From Berghia stephanieae (taxonomy: Eukaryota; Mollusca; Gastropoda; Nudibranchia; Aeolidiidae), in assembly GCA_034508935.3 (NCBI GenBank), contig CM067447.1:68651290-68715289 (forward strand): a stretch of 64,000 nucleotides of DNA. The letters run 5' to 3'. The notes under the pieces were generated by a model, which was not told where the DNA came from, searched no databases, and was given only the letters and a program-made list of their open reading frames with translations. Numbering within the stretch: position 1 is the first letter of the stretch; every line of letters begins with the position of its first letter. Position numbers and translations under genes: made by a program. Positions 11,906-23,617 of the stretch are shown here, in pieces.

Positions 11906-13819
11906 GCAAATGAGCAATTTGTTGGACATCAGTGCGACTCAATCCATATGGTCAACAATGCTGCAAAATAGCTGTTGGGTGAGGTAGAAAAGGATTTTTT
12001 TTCTATAAGCAGTTTCGCCTCTGATGTTTTTTATGACATTGAGGACAGTCCCAAGGCCAGGAGCATATTTTTTGAAATTCAGTCTCTTCTCTACGGGAAG
12101 AAATTATCTTTGGTTAGACCCATTCCGACTCGTTTCCTGCAGATGAGAAGTGTTGCTGATCGTCTTGATCAACTATCAGACAGTTTAAAATTATATAACA
12201 GTGCCTTCCTTGGAGATGAAGAAAAAAAAGAGAAACAATCTGTGCAAGAGGAGATATTTAATAAATTTAATGTTTCAGATGCAGATCAAACTGTGATCTT
12301 AAATCTTTTGACTGGTCAACTGAAACAAAAAAAATCTAATGCCAACAACGACAGGAAAGAAAGAGTAGTCAATTCGTTGTTTGACAATTCTAAGAAATTA
12401 AATATTACAATACAATTGTTCAGAGGACTTTTAAAAACATTCGAAAGCTACACAAAGATGTTTCAATCAAACAAGCCACAATGCCATGCTTTACACTGTG
12501 AATTATACTCATTAGTAAAGTCATATTATAGTTGTTTTATTTGTCCCGAAGTGATAGCCAAATGCACTGCTACAAATCTAAACAATATCAACACAGAAGA
12601 TGAATCACTCCAGTTGAAAAATCGTCATATTTCTGTTGGAGAATATTGTTTGCCCCATTTGCTGAAATGCCTTTGAGACAAATCTGGCAACCCTTGGCTT
12701 CCACATTTTTTCAAGTCACTGCGACAAGGTTATATTGAGGCCAGCAAATTAATTAAAAAACTCCCCCTTGACAACAAAGTGTTCATTCGGCTGTCATATC
12801 TGGACCCCTGCAATCAGAGATCATCTGGGACTGCCAGTGCTTTACTGGCATTGGCAGAACTACTGCCAAACGTCATTCCCTCACATGAACTAGGAACTCT
12901 GGACAATGAACTGAGACAATATGCAATTGATGATGAGGTGTCGTCCATTGATGCTGATAGTGATGATGATGACTTCAGGATTGATAGTAGTTGGTGGGTG
13001 AAAATATTTCAGTTGAAGAAGAAGGGAGCTAAAAGGTATCCTATACTTTCCAAATTAGTAAAAGCACTGTTAAGTATATTTAGTGGCCCACTAGTTGAAG
13101 GGTCGTTCAATATTATGGATGACATAATTGAGAATGACAGAACCCGTTTGACGGCCTTCAATTATGAAGCTTTGGCAATGACCAAGACTTACCTGTCAAC
13201 AAGAGGTCTCAGGTCAACAAAAATGGAAGTGCCTTCACAAATGGTGAAACATGTAGGGAAATCTTGGGAAACTTATAATAAACACATTTCCAAGTCATCT
13301 TCATCAACCACTACCAACAAGCCATCTTCATCAACCCCAACAACCACCACCAACAAGCCATCTTCATCAACCCCAACAACCATCACCAACTAGCCATACT
13401 CGTCAACCCCAACAGTTATCACCACCAAGCCATCTTCAAAAACCCAAGCTACTACTTCTGCCAAGTCATCTTCATCAATCCCAGCTATCACCACCACTCA
13501 GCCATCTTCAGAATCCACTACTCAGCTATCTTCAGAAACCATCACTCAGCCATCTTCAGAAACCACCACTCAGCTATCTTCAGAAACCACCACTCAACCA
13601 TCTACATCAACCACCACTCAGCTATCTTCAGAAACCACCACTCAACCATCTACATCAACCACCACTCAGCTATCTACAGCAACCACCACTCAACCATCTA
13701 CAGCAACCACCACTCAACCATCTACAGCAACCACCACTCAGCCATCTTCATTAACAGTAAAAAGGAAACAATCCACCATGATGGGATTCTTTGCAAAGAA
13801 GCCCAGAATTGGGACATAA
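11906..13819 (+). pseudogene. hAT-like transposase, C-terminal exon, broken
   Basis: A good acceptor (polypyrimidine then CAG at 11903-11905) opens a frame that runs in one phase to TAA at 13817. It is interrupted by three nonsense codons only: TAG 11969, TGA 12674 and TAG 13391. No frameshift was seen. Without those stops it would encode about 637 residues. Features in order: a Cys/His segment (QCDSIH), an RPIPTRF block like the hAT TRW region, an acidic stretch (DADSDDDD), and WWVKIFQLKK...VEGSFNIMDD. The last matches the C-terminal hAT dimerisation/catalytic-Glu block. A roughly 150-residue S/T/P repeat (13290-13750) follows, then a basic tail with QSTMMGFF. The TGA at 12674 looks like CGA decay and the TAG at 13391 like AAG decay. 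The N-terminal exons, with any BED finger, were not found. Family call is by pattern and is moderately secure. Confidence 0.75.
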
Positions 13820-13842
13820 AGCACTATTTCTGTGGAGAGAGA

Positions 13843-13867
13843 GGGGGGGGGGGGGGGGGGGGGGGGG
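13843..13867. repeat. Poly-G tract
   Basis: An uninterrupted run of about 25 G, just downstream of the transposase stop. Similar long G runs occur near 17890 and 19345 and a C run near 30495. Confidence 0.95.
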
Positions 13868-15089
13868 CAATGACTGTGATAGGACACACCCATATGTTAT
13901 TTATTTGTTTTAATGTTAGACTGGATTACCTATCTTCAAAAACACAATGAATGGGCTGGATCATTATTTATATTGATACAGAGCATCTAACGGAGGTGAG
14001 TATGATTTGTTTATTGGTGGGTCATTTCAGTTTAAGGTATCAGGTACTTGTTTTAACTTCGTATCTCTTTCAGGCAAATCGGATTCGCCAAATCTGTCTT
14101 TCAGGCAAATTGGTTCCGGTGAACTTTCACCCGTGGTATGGTCGACTAGCCTCCAGTAGCTGATGGGTTACGGATGGGAGGTCGATGCAAAAATAAATGC
14201 TCAGAGGGGACAGGTAATTATCTCAAATAATCATAATCAAGCTAGCGTTTTTTAGGCATATTGTTGACAAAGGTGGATTTTATCAAAGCTGTGCTATCCC
14301 GAATACTCCAATGGTGTGTTCACTTTTGCACTTCGCGCTGCAATATCAAGAGAGAGCAAATAAACCTAAAGGTAGTCTGACCAGAAAGTTTGGAATCAAA
14401 GATAAGAGTGTCCAAGCAATGCTGAAGAAAACCCAAAATAATGCATACACATTCATCATTCACACAGATGCTCTTGCATATAATCAAAAAAATCTTGAGA
14501 ACGGAAACAGTTCGGAGTTTTTTTTTCCTGAGCATTTGAGGAAAAGTCAATTCGTTTCATTAAATGGATAGAAACAGGAATTTTAGGAAGGTCGTATCCG
14601 TAAGAGTGCAGGTTTGACGGTTCTTTTTTCCTTTTTCCTTAGCATGTAAGAAAATTGTTCCTTTTGAATCAGGCCTTGTCATCAATTTGGCTTTCTCTTT
14701 TTCTCTGTGTTATGAATTGAAATGAAGCTTTAACCATCTGACAGACAAAACACAGCAAGATGGCGGTGTCCACTGAGGACATTATTTTTTAAGGTCCATA
14801 ACACTTTTCTTTTTTGTTTTGTAGTGAAAATTGAATGTTGTGATATGTTTTAAAGCATGTGATACAACTGATTTGAATATGGTCAGTCATGTTATGTCTC
14901 CTTAATTGTCTTGAGAGAAAATTGGTTAGATAGATGCACTCTGATTAGTGATTGTTCCCATTATTTGTTGTTTTTTAAACAAATTTCCAATGAATTATGA
15001 GATTGATTAACATCCCAACCCCCATCCTTTTGTTTCTTTTTCCATCTCAGGAGATCAACGCATTAAATTGTCAATTTTTCATGTTTCAG
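13868..15089. other. No gene seen
   Basis: Non-coding by inspection. It may be the flank or 3' end of the hAT-like element and an upstream intron of the Myb/SANT-like gene. No terminal repeat was recognised. Confidence 0.45.
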
Positions 15090-15314
15090 CCCAAAACAAT
15101 ACCGCTATTCAGATGAGGCGGATCTGACCCTGCTTAGGGAGGTGTTGGCGGTAAACCCGTTCACCAAAAAGCCTGGGGTTGGTTGGGCAGAGATCGCCAA
15201 CAATTTAAAAATGACAGGGATTTTCCCGGCCTCCCTATCGACCAGAACGGTTAGGGAGCGTATCGGTCTGCTGATTGATAGGTATAAAAGAGAGCGAAGG
15301 GAGAACGAGAGGAG
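15090..15314 (+). CDS. Myb/SANT-like DNA-binding protein, exon encoding the domain
   Basis: The exon lies between a TTTCAG acceptor and a GTAAAA donor. It is 225 nt, phase 2 at both ends, and fully open in the phase that joins to the next exon. It encodes about 75 residues beginning PKQYRYSDEADLTLLREV, then NPF, GWAEIA, RTVRERI and LLIDRYKRERREN. This is the Myb/SANT-like trihelix pattern often found in invertebrate proteins of transposon or regulatory origin. The role is inferred to be DNA binding in the nucleus. The start-codon exon upstream was not found. GC content is clearly higher than in the surroundings, which supports real coding sequence. The domain lies just outside the tandem duplication, so it is single copy here. 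Confidence 0.75.
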
Positions 15315-17903
15315 GTAAAATTTATCTTACATTTATTGCATTTATTCCATCAAAAGAAATTTTCTCTGCCAATTTAACTTTCATATCATTGAAATACATA
15401 GCGGCCAACTGTCCTAATTTGACTAGCTGGAGAAAGCTGATTTGAACTGATTATGTATGGAAATGACTCTGCATGTTCCAGCATTATGATTTTTTGACTA
15501 GGAAATAATACAATGAGCTGATAATGCTGAATTATATAAATGTCCAAACACAGTGCTGTTTTTGATATAACTTTATAACGGTATTGTGGTAAGGTGTCCC
15601 ACTTATTTTTAGGTGGAAGGAGGTCTAATTTGTTGATTATAGTGGGACACTATAGGCTAAAATTAGACCCAAAAACCCAGAATTTCTTGCAGTAATGCAG
15701 CAAAACCCAACGAATAGATATCTTCCAAATTTACGCACAGTTTCTTACAACAAGAGCTACATCATGATGGATAGATTTAGAAATAGTCTTGAAAATGAAT
15801 TTTTAAGATTTCGACTTAAAATTTGGTGCGGAATGGCAGGAAAAATTCTATTTAAAAAATTCACAAAACTGCTAAATATTAGTTTAGCCCAAAACCGATT
15901 CCATCATAGTACAAAACACATAAGAAAGATTCAGACCGAATTTGAAGACAATCTAATTGAAAATAATCCAGAATGAGTGTTAGGAAATCAGAAAATTGCG
16001 CAAAATGGAATTTTGAGAAAATGCAACATTTGTCTTTTATGTGGTAATAAAGCAAATTTTACAGTACAAACATAGGCCAACATCTATCAAAATTTCAAAG
16101 TATAATCAATATGGAACAAGAAAACAGTAAAATTTTGTAAATTTATCGAATTCTGAAGTAAATATAATCAATTCGCTAACCCATACCCCTGAGAAAAAAT
16201 TCATCAATTTAATCACATAAGCTGATAATGTGATGTATAGTTTGATGTTACACACCAAAAAATAACTAAGGGGCAGTATAGGCTAAATTTAGACTAGACC
16301 TGTAAATTCTCAGTCAATTAACTGGAATCAATCAATTCGTTAAATTCAAACATTTTTAAAAAGAACAGTAAGAATTAATGAATCGTAGGAGAATGAGAAT
16401 GACCATAAAGTAATTAGGAATGTCACACAGCGCTACGCATAGCTCATGGGCTGTTCATTTTAATGATGGATATATTGCCAAGGCTAAGCGATACTTTTTA
16501 GAATTGCCATCCTGAACACGTTCCAGTGTATTTTCACACAGCCTTCATGAAATTATTTTTTCACTTAGCAAACCTGTCATGATCCCAATGGTAGCCAATT
16601 TTAACCGAGCTGCCGAGCGATAAATTTCACTGTTTTGTCTTAGCCGAAATTGACCACATTTACCTGGAGGTAAGTAATAGTATGAAAAATTAAAGTGGGA
16701 ACGTCAGAAGTGCGTTATGTAGACACCTTCAGAACGATGGTTATATGATTGCTACAAGCATGTCTCTATTGCCTTATATTGTAAACAAACTGGTTGACCA
16801 TTTCTAGTTTCTTCACCGATTGGGTCCCTAATTATAAGGAACAATGGTAAGTAGCCTAATTAATTCCCGCGTAAATTAGTTTTCTGTCATTGTATTGCTC
16901 GAGCGAGCTTGCTGTTTACTATTCATTTAGATTCTTTGGATTTTTCCGCTACGAATTACGAAGAGTTTCAGTCCATTTTTATAGAGCGCATTTACAGGTC
17001 TATTAGACGTAGAAACCTAGAATTTCTATCATATGTGTACCAAAAACTAGCAAATAAATTTAAACAAACACTTAAATAGCTACATCATGATGGAAGAATT
17101 TATCAATAGTCTTTAAAAGAATTTTTATTTGATTCCGACTGAAAATTTGACGCTGATCGGCAGGGAAAAAATGAATTTTAAAATGTATCAAATTGCAAAA
17201 TTTTAATTTATCCCCAAACACTTCTGTCATGATGTAAATCACGTCATATAAAGGTTTCTGAATAAATTTGAAGATAATCTAAAGGGACATGACTATGGTT
17301 GCTAGAAAATCAGAAAATGACATGAGACGGTAATTTTAGAAAGTGCTATTTCTATAATTTGAGATGAAGGCTGATTTTGCAGACAAGTGAAGGAAGTGAT
17401 CAATCAAACTTTCGAAATATTACCATTATAGAACAAGAAAATTGTGTAGATTGATCTAAGAGTAAAAAATTTATAATCAACTCGCTAACCCAAACCCCTA
17501 AGGAAAAATATGCTGTAAAATTGATTTTTTTTTCGTATTCAGAGATAAGACAATTTTGTGATCAAATATGATGTATACCTTTGAATTCATCATTGTAATC
17601 ATGAAAACTAATTATTTACTGTATACAACAGGATCAAAATATGATTTTAGATATATTAAAAAATTTACGAATGCTAGCAACAGATCTGCCTGGCATCGCT
17701 TTGCAGTCGCCGCCGATTTAGCATTTTCCATCTTAAGCTGCATCTGGGCGGCACTAAGATATGGATGGTGTTCTCCTAAATGAATTGAGTACTCAAAGCA
17801 GGTCATGCTCGCACAGCTTATGCTTGGAACAATGTGTTTACGCCACCATCCTGCAATGTAAACATGGGACCAGTCTCTGGGGGGTGGGGGGGGGGGGGGT
17901 ACT
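15315..17903. repeat. Old degenerate duplicated intron blocks
   Basis: Two blocks (about 15590-16230 and 16690-17520) are diverged paralogues of each other and of 25.8-28.45 kb. Shared landmarks are GTAATGCAGCAAAA, GCTACATCATGA, CAATTCGCTAACCCA and TTTCTAGTTTCTTCAC. These older copies preserve empty sites for two younger insertions (see 27353 and 32604). Short open frames here are not coding. Confidence 0.7.
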
Positions 17904-18199
17904 ATTGCAGGAGGGGTGGAATCCTAAGTTTTTTAATCGGAACAACCATTTGATTGGTATGAGCAGAGATCCAACTTTAAATTTGGCTCACACGAGTTTC
18001 AGACACCACTCTTAGGAATTTCAATGCCGAAAGAGGAATTTCCGCACACAAGAAAAAGGGATTGGAGTGGCATTGTGTTTACATATGGTATAGTTCTAAA
18101 TAGATAACTGATTAGAATTATATTATGATACATAAACACATTGCCAAATACAATCCCAAAGTTTTCTTGTGTCAAATAAAGTAAAGTGCCAAAACATAA

Positions 18200-18955
18200 T
18201 GGTTTGAGATTGTAGTACTGGTGGTAGTGAGGATGATGTGATGGTGGTGGTTGTAGTAATACTAGTAGTGATGATGAAGATGTGATAGTGATGATGATAT
18301 GGTGGTAGTGGTGGTTGAAGTAGTAGTAGTGGTAATGATGATATGGTGGTGGTGGTTGTAGTAGTAGTGATAGTGAGTAGTGATGATGTGGCGTTGATGG
18401 TTTTAGTGATGATGATGTTGTAGTAGTGGTAGTTGCAGTGATGATGATGTGGTGGTTGTAGTAGTAGTGGTAATGATGATGTGGTGGTTGTAGTAGTAGT
18501 GGTAATGATGATGTGGTGGTGGTTGTAGTAGTGGTAGTGATGATGATGATGTGGTGGTTGTAGTAGTGGTAATGATGATGTGGTGGTGGTTGTAGTAGTG
18601 GTAGTGATGATGATGTGGTGGTGGTTGTAGTAGTATTAGTTGTGCTAATGATGATGTGGTGGTGGTGGTTTTAGTAGTAGCGGTAATGACGATGTAGTGG
18701 TAGTGATGATGTGGTGGTAGTTGTAGTAGTAGTAGTGATGATGTGGTGGTAGTTGTAGTAGTAGTAGTGATGATGTGGTGGTGGTTGTAGTAGTAGTAGT
18801 GGTAGTGATGATGATATGGTGGTGGTGGTTGCAATTGTAATAGTGGATGATAGTTATGGTAGTGGTAGTGATGATGCAGTGCTGGTAGTTGTAGTGGTAG
18901 TGATGATGTGGTGGTGGTTGCAGTAGTAGTGGTAGTGATGATGGCTGTAATACAG
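18200..18955 (+). repeat. GTR/ATG trinucleotide minisatellite
   Basis: Long imperfect array of GTG, GTA and ATG triplets with higher-order units like GTGGTGGTTGTAGTAG. It lies in the intron before exon 2 of the Myb/SANT-like gene. It is long and open on the minus strand only because of the triplet repeat, so it is not a gene. The duplicate is at 28757-29509. Confidence 0.95.
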
Positions 18956-19169
18956 TGCACAGGAATTTGACGGAAGTTGGCTGGAACCCAGAATTTTTTG
19001 CTCCAGACCAGAGTTTTTTCTGGTGAAATAGGAGTTATGGCATCACTGTATAAGTAATTTGAGAATGGAGTTTTAGGAATAGATTCTTTACAGATTATGT
19101 AGATTTCTGTAGCTTCTGTATTATCTTAAATTTTCGTTGAAAATTAATTTTTTCTTCGGTTCATTAGAG

Positions 19170-19320
19170 CTCTGGAATTGAAGAGAGCTACGGGGAAAAG
19201 GAGCAGGTCCTCGAGGAGTTACTGCTGTTGAAAGAAGAGGGCCAGAGAGACTCAGCAGCAGCAGCAGCAGCATCCCGGAAGGACAGAGACAAGGAGATGG
19301 GTCAGTTGATACGGCAACAG
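19170..19320 (+). CDS. Myb/SANT-like protein, second recognised exon
   Basis: The acceptor is the AG at 19168-19169 and the donor is GTTAGT at 19321. The exon is 151 nt. With the first exon's two spare bases it reads SSGIEESYGEKEQVLEE then LLLLKEEGQRDS, a six-alanine run (GCA repeat) and SRKDRDKEMGQLIRQQ. It ends in phase 0, matching the next exon. The acidic and heptad-like LEELLLLKEE part suggests a helical or coiled segment after the DNA-binding domain. This exon lies inside the 3.35-kb segment deleted from the duplicated unit 2, so the second copy cannot encode it. Confidence 0.72.
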
Positions 19321-19344
19321 GTTAGTCAATCCAAATGTTTGTTG

Positions 19345-19365
19345 GGGGGGGGGGGGGGGGGGGGG
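19345..19365. repeat. Poly-G tract
   Basis: About 20 consecutive G a short way into the intron after exon 2. Confidence 0.9.
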
Positions 19366-19984
19366 TTATTTGTTGTTTCACAGGGTTAGGTTTATGAAAT
19401 TATGACTCCTGTGTCGAAGTGTTGATCGTCACCCCAAATTAGGGTTTATCAGAACATTGACATATCTATCATATTCAGTAAACAATATTTTAAGAAGTAT
19501 TTCCAAGTCATTAGTCACTGTCGATAGGTCAAGGAGTTGGCAATGACAATCAGCTTTTTGTTATATTTTTATCGTGTGATGTGTTATTTCGGTCAATTTA
19601 ATAATCCTTTCTTTATATTAGTTCCCTCATGTCCAAACCTTAGCAGTTTCATGTGTAACGCCACATTTTATATTTTTGGCTGTTATTTGTCAGTATGGTG
19701 TCGCAAGTGATTTTTAGATGATATCTTTAATTATTAAATGAGATTTATCAACCTTTGTTATATGTTCATCGGTTGTCTTCGCTTCCACTCTTTGTAGTTG
19801 TAAATGGACTATGAGAAAAATACATACACAACCATTTCCTTTTATTTGAACCATCAATTTTATAAAAAGGCAGTATGCGAGTTGGTTTCAGAATTTTTGG
19901 TCATTTGCCATTTACATCCCTGTTAATAGTTTTAAAACCTTTCCGGATTGTTAATTGCGGAATAATGCAGTAATTATAATAATG

Positions 19985-20310
19985 ATTATGGTATACATTT
20001 AGTATTGCACTTTCTATGAAATTGCATCTAAAGTGCTTCACACTAAAAATAAAAATGATAAAATACTGCACAATTAGCATGACACAGATTGCATAATAAG
20101 AAAAAATAATAAAATTCCCTTTATTCATCCCATAGGGGAAATTATTCTCTAGGGTCTATTCCAAGAGAAGACTGGAATAATCCAGGCATCAGCCACAATT
20201 TGAGCTAGGGTGAGGTGACTTGCTCAGGCCATACAGCGCAGCGACTGTGATCGAACTCGGTACCTTTCGGGTACGAAGCAAAGACCGTACCGCTGAGCCA
20301 CGCTTCCCCC
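19985..20310 (-). mobile_element. tRNA-derived SINE
   Basis: On the minus strand the head reads GCGTGGCTCAGCGGTACGG (A-box) and then GAGTTCGATCAC (B-box). The tail, at the low-coordinate end, has AAGCAC...AAAGTGCAATACTAAATG followed by ATTATT-like sequence. The A-box matches the SINE at 1838, and the tail follows the same GCGC-like stem pattern in decayed form. Confidence 0.7.
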
Positions 20311-20329
20311 ATGGTTATAAAATTAGACC

Positions 20330-22450
20330 TACGAGTAAAAGTATTTTTCATATAAGAATGTTTTACAATTTGCTTTGAATGTTTCCACTGTTTGCTTTTC
20401 TCTGATCTGCCTGGTCAGAGCGTTCCAAGGGCCAAAAAAATTGAAAGAGCGATCACCGAAAGTTTTGGTTCTGTGGTACAGTTAACAATGTGGTTCACTG
20501 GAGCTCCTTAAGAGGCGAGACTTTGACTTCTTTGACCGAAAGATAGTAGGGTGTAAGGCCATTTAAGCGTTTAGAAACAGTGGTTGAAATTTTCTATTCA
20601 GTCCATTCTTTGATGGATAGCCAGTGCAAAATTGGCCAAAAGGTCAATAGTGTGACCACAAGCGGTTTTGTGATGTTGCCAGATAGTTTCAAATTATTTT
20701 ATTTTTGACAGCTCGAAATACATGCTTTAGCAGAGAGCATCTCCTCGCTCATAGACAAGTTTTCAACATAACAACTCCTAAGAGTTTTCACCTGTTTTTT
20801 TTAGATGGAGTTACTTTGAGTCAATGAAATCAAGTTGGAAGTTGCTAACATTTTAAAAATTGTTTGGTTTCCTATCATAATGACTTCAGTTTTTGACTCA
20901 TTAAGTTGCAATGTGTTCTGTGTTATCCAGTCTTTTTTTATGTCTAAAATACAGCTTTCAATACCACACACAAGATTGGGTATATTTTGATTTAAAACAG
21001 ACTTGTAAATTTGTGAGTACGTAAAAATGATGGCTAAAATTCTCTTTTACGATATTAGCTAGAGAAGCCGTGTAAAGACTAATTGCAGGGGTCCCAAGCA
21101 ACCAGGAATTTGGATTTTTTTTGTTTTGCAAGGCCTTGAACACCAGGAAATACAGGTTTGATTTGTCCAAGACCTTGAAAAAAAAACTGGAAATTTATTG
21201 TTAGAGAAAAAATGCTAGGAGGGTCATAAGTGATAAAATGGTCGCATCAATTTTTTGGAGGCCTCAGCCTAGTTTAAGTTGACAAAGATCTGATGTTGTC
21301 AGCCCAGCTCGGCAGAAAAAAGAAGTACTTTATTCACTTTGATGCAAAGATGAAAGAAAAGTAACAAGTGGAGGAATCTTTGAAAGGGAAGTACATGGAT
21401 GATGATATTCAGAAATTGAAAGAGAGAAGAAAGCTTTTTAAAAAAAGGAACAGGCATCTGAAGCGAGGCAGCAGAAAAGTTAATGACTTCCTCTCCTTGC
21501 TTAGGCAAATATGCTGAGGAAAAGGCAAAGGTTATCAAGGGGGAGGTGCAAATCCTTCACTGATTGGCATTGAGATATGGATTGTTTTTTTAAATATAGT
21601 TTTAGTATTGTTGAATGTCTTTTTCGGTGAAAACTTATAATTTTCAATCGTGAAGCGTGTGAAGGGTTGGCAATGGACAATGACTTGGATAGGCATTGGG
21701 TAATATGAGGACTTGATTTAACTCCCAGACTATACCTTGGGCTTTATTGGTAAGCTTTACGGATTTAAGTTATGCCTTGCACTACCTTGAAAACCACGAA
21801 CATAACCGAATTTTTTTAAAAGAATAGATGTGGGGACCCTATAAATAAAATGGGACCTTAGTCAGAGCCTTGGGGAACTCCAAACTGAAGAGTGATACTT
21901 TCTGATTTAAAATTCTGAATTTTTACAAGTTGACGTTTGTCTTCCTTGTAAGATTCGAACCAATTCAGGGGACAGTCAGATATTCCAAAGTTATTTTTGA
22001 AGTAATCTTAAAGAACAATAAGATATCAAATTCAGGTTTTTCCATTGTCTGTGCTTGAAACAACGTCATTAAAGACAGCAGTTTCCGTCGAGTGATTTGA
22101 TCTATAAGCTTATTGAAAATCTTCCAATCGACCATTCAACTGAATAAGAGCAAGGAGCTGTTTCAGAACCACTTTCACTTTCAAGTACCTTCGACAAAAA
22201 GGCACAGGGCGGTATTTTTTTAGATCGTTTTGACAAAGGTCATGCTTCTTTATTAGGGGTTTTATTATTGCTGTTTTATAGCTGACAGGGTCTATACTTT
22301 TTGGTGCAATTTCATAAAGACATGCATTGGTGATATGTTTTTGAAGATGTCAGTCAGGTTTGCAACTATTATTTTTGGATTCGGATATGATTTTGCGGGT
22401 GTCAGTTTCCAATACTTCGTTGAATTGATTGAAAATTTTATTTAGATTTT
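20330..22450 (-). mobile_element. Decayed L2/CR1-like LINE, RT region
   Basis: Reading the minus strand, degraded RT motifs appear: FGVPQGSD then GPILF near 21860, SLYTASLANIVKENF near 21050, and the conserved C-terminal HWLSIKEW...LNGLTPYYLS...PLERS near 20400-20630. The catalytic YADD region is unrecognisable and many stops and frame changes are present. A 754-bp foreign element splits the RT at 21087-21840. The C-terminal pattern is like that of the better preserved LINE at 23.6 kb but clearly more diverged. Confidence 0.7.
21087..21840. mobile_element. Probable non-autonomous DNA element inside the LINE
   Basis: Ends are AGGGGTCCCAAGC on the left and, read inward from the right, AGGGTCCCCACATC. 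That gives a short imperfect inverted repeat around GGGTCCC. Coding motifs of the host LINE stop at one edge and resume at the other, which supports an insertion. No clear target duplication or coding capacity. Confidence 0.5.
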
Positions 22451-22511
22451 TAAAAATGACAAACGCTGTTTGTCGATTTTGTCAAGTTGCATTCATAAGT
22501 CTAATATCCGT

Positions 22512-23610
22512 CACCTTTTCTCACAGGAAGAAGAAACAGGCTGGGTAACTGTTTCAACATTAACCGGGATTTAATTTTTCTCATGATTCTTACCTAGCAG
22601 CATGTCCGTGGCCAGAAACCGCTCTCTGCAGCATTTTACATTGTCAAATTTTTCATTGTAAACGGCAGTCTGGCATTTTGGCTTATTTTCCTGCTGCGTT
22701 TCTTGTTATATACGGTAGAATTAATTTAAACCGAAATTTTGGGGACCTTCTGAAGCATTTTGGTTTAAAGTAAGTTCCCGTGTTGCAATGTTTTTCAAGG
22801 GTAGTGACTATTTAAGGAATTTGCTCATTTAATCGTATCATGGGTTTCCCGTTAAATGGAGTTGTTGAATAAATGCCGTCTTCGTAACCATTAATTTAAA
22901 AAATAAAATTTTGTGTGTGTTTTAAAAATATTTTTGGGGGTTTTCGTTTTCAATTCAAAATTGTTGAAAGAGTTGAGTTCGGGATGCCGTGTTTTTTTAC
23001 ATATCTCCATCTTGATCAACTTTTTTTTTCATCAACTTCACATAGTATTTTGATTTTAAACTCAAACGTGTAAGCACAGTGCTTTCTTTTAGACATCTTT
23101 TAGTAAAATGCAAAGCTAAAATAAGATCGAAAGTTCTTGTGCGATAATTGATAATGAATGATGCGCAGCTACTCAGAGAAGAAGTGAAATGGAAATGAAA
23201 AGGCGTGTCAATGCTAAGCTGTCTACTACACATCCCTCTTTTGTTGAAAAGCCATTAGGTTCAAAGGCCTAATTACATAGAACCTCCCCCCCCCCCTCAC
23301 ACACACTTTTAAACAATGTGGAAATGAAATGGCATTTCAATGGTAAGTTGTCTACACCCACCCCCTCCTTATCGTCGTGTTGAAAATCCAGTCAGTTCCA
23401 AAGCATCAACACACGAGCGAGAACATCTGGCTTGCGTTATTCTACACCCCAACTCCCCCTCTTTCCTCATTTTTCGCCTGTCAGTCAACCGCTGTCTTCC
23501 TGTTCCGGTCTGTGCAATTGTGGTGTTGGCCAAGCCCAAGTGCAGTGATTGAAGCATATAATTATTAATGTTTCTATGGTGCTCAAATTTTCGGGATAGC
23601 TCAATTGGTA
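22512..23610. other. Duplicated intron sequence, no gene seen
   Basis: Nearly identical to 29722-30838 in unit 2. Contains a C-run near 23286 (much longer in unit 2). Short open frames on both strands show no family signature. Confidence 0.55.
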
Positions 23611-23617
23611 GTGTATT
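23593..23617 (+). repeat. tRNA-like 5' half interrupted by a LINE
   Basis: CGGGATAGCTCAATTGGTAG resembles a tRNA D-arm with an A-box. In unit 2 (30824-30895) the sequence continues uninterrupted. Here it is cut after GTGTATT by the LINE and resumes at ACTTCACACG (24560). Confidence 0.5.

Noticed and set aside
15695-15976. 93-residue frame (MQQNPTNRYLPNLR...)
   Set aside because: Paralogous blocks at 17.0 and 26.9 kb have the same DNA with broken frames, so it is duplicated intron sequence.
20101-20300. A functional tRNA gene on the minus strand near 20250
   Set aside because: Good A- and B-boxes, but an acceptor stem and anticodon arm cannot be formed, and a SINE-type body and tail follow.
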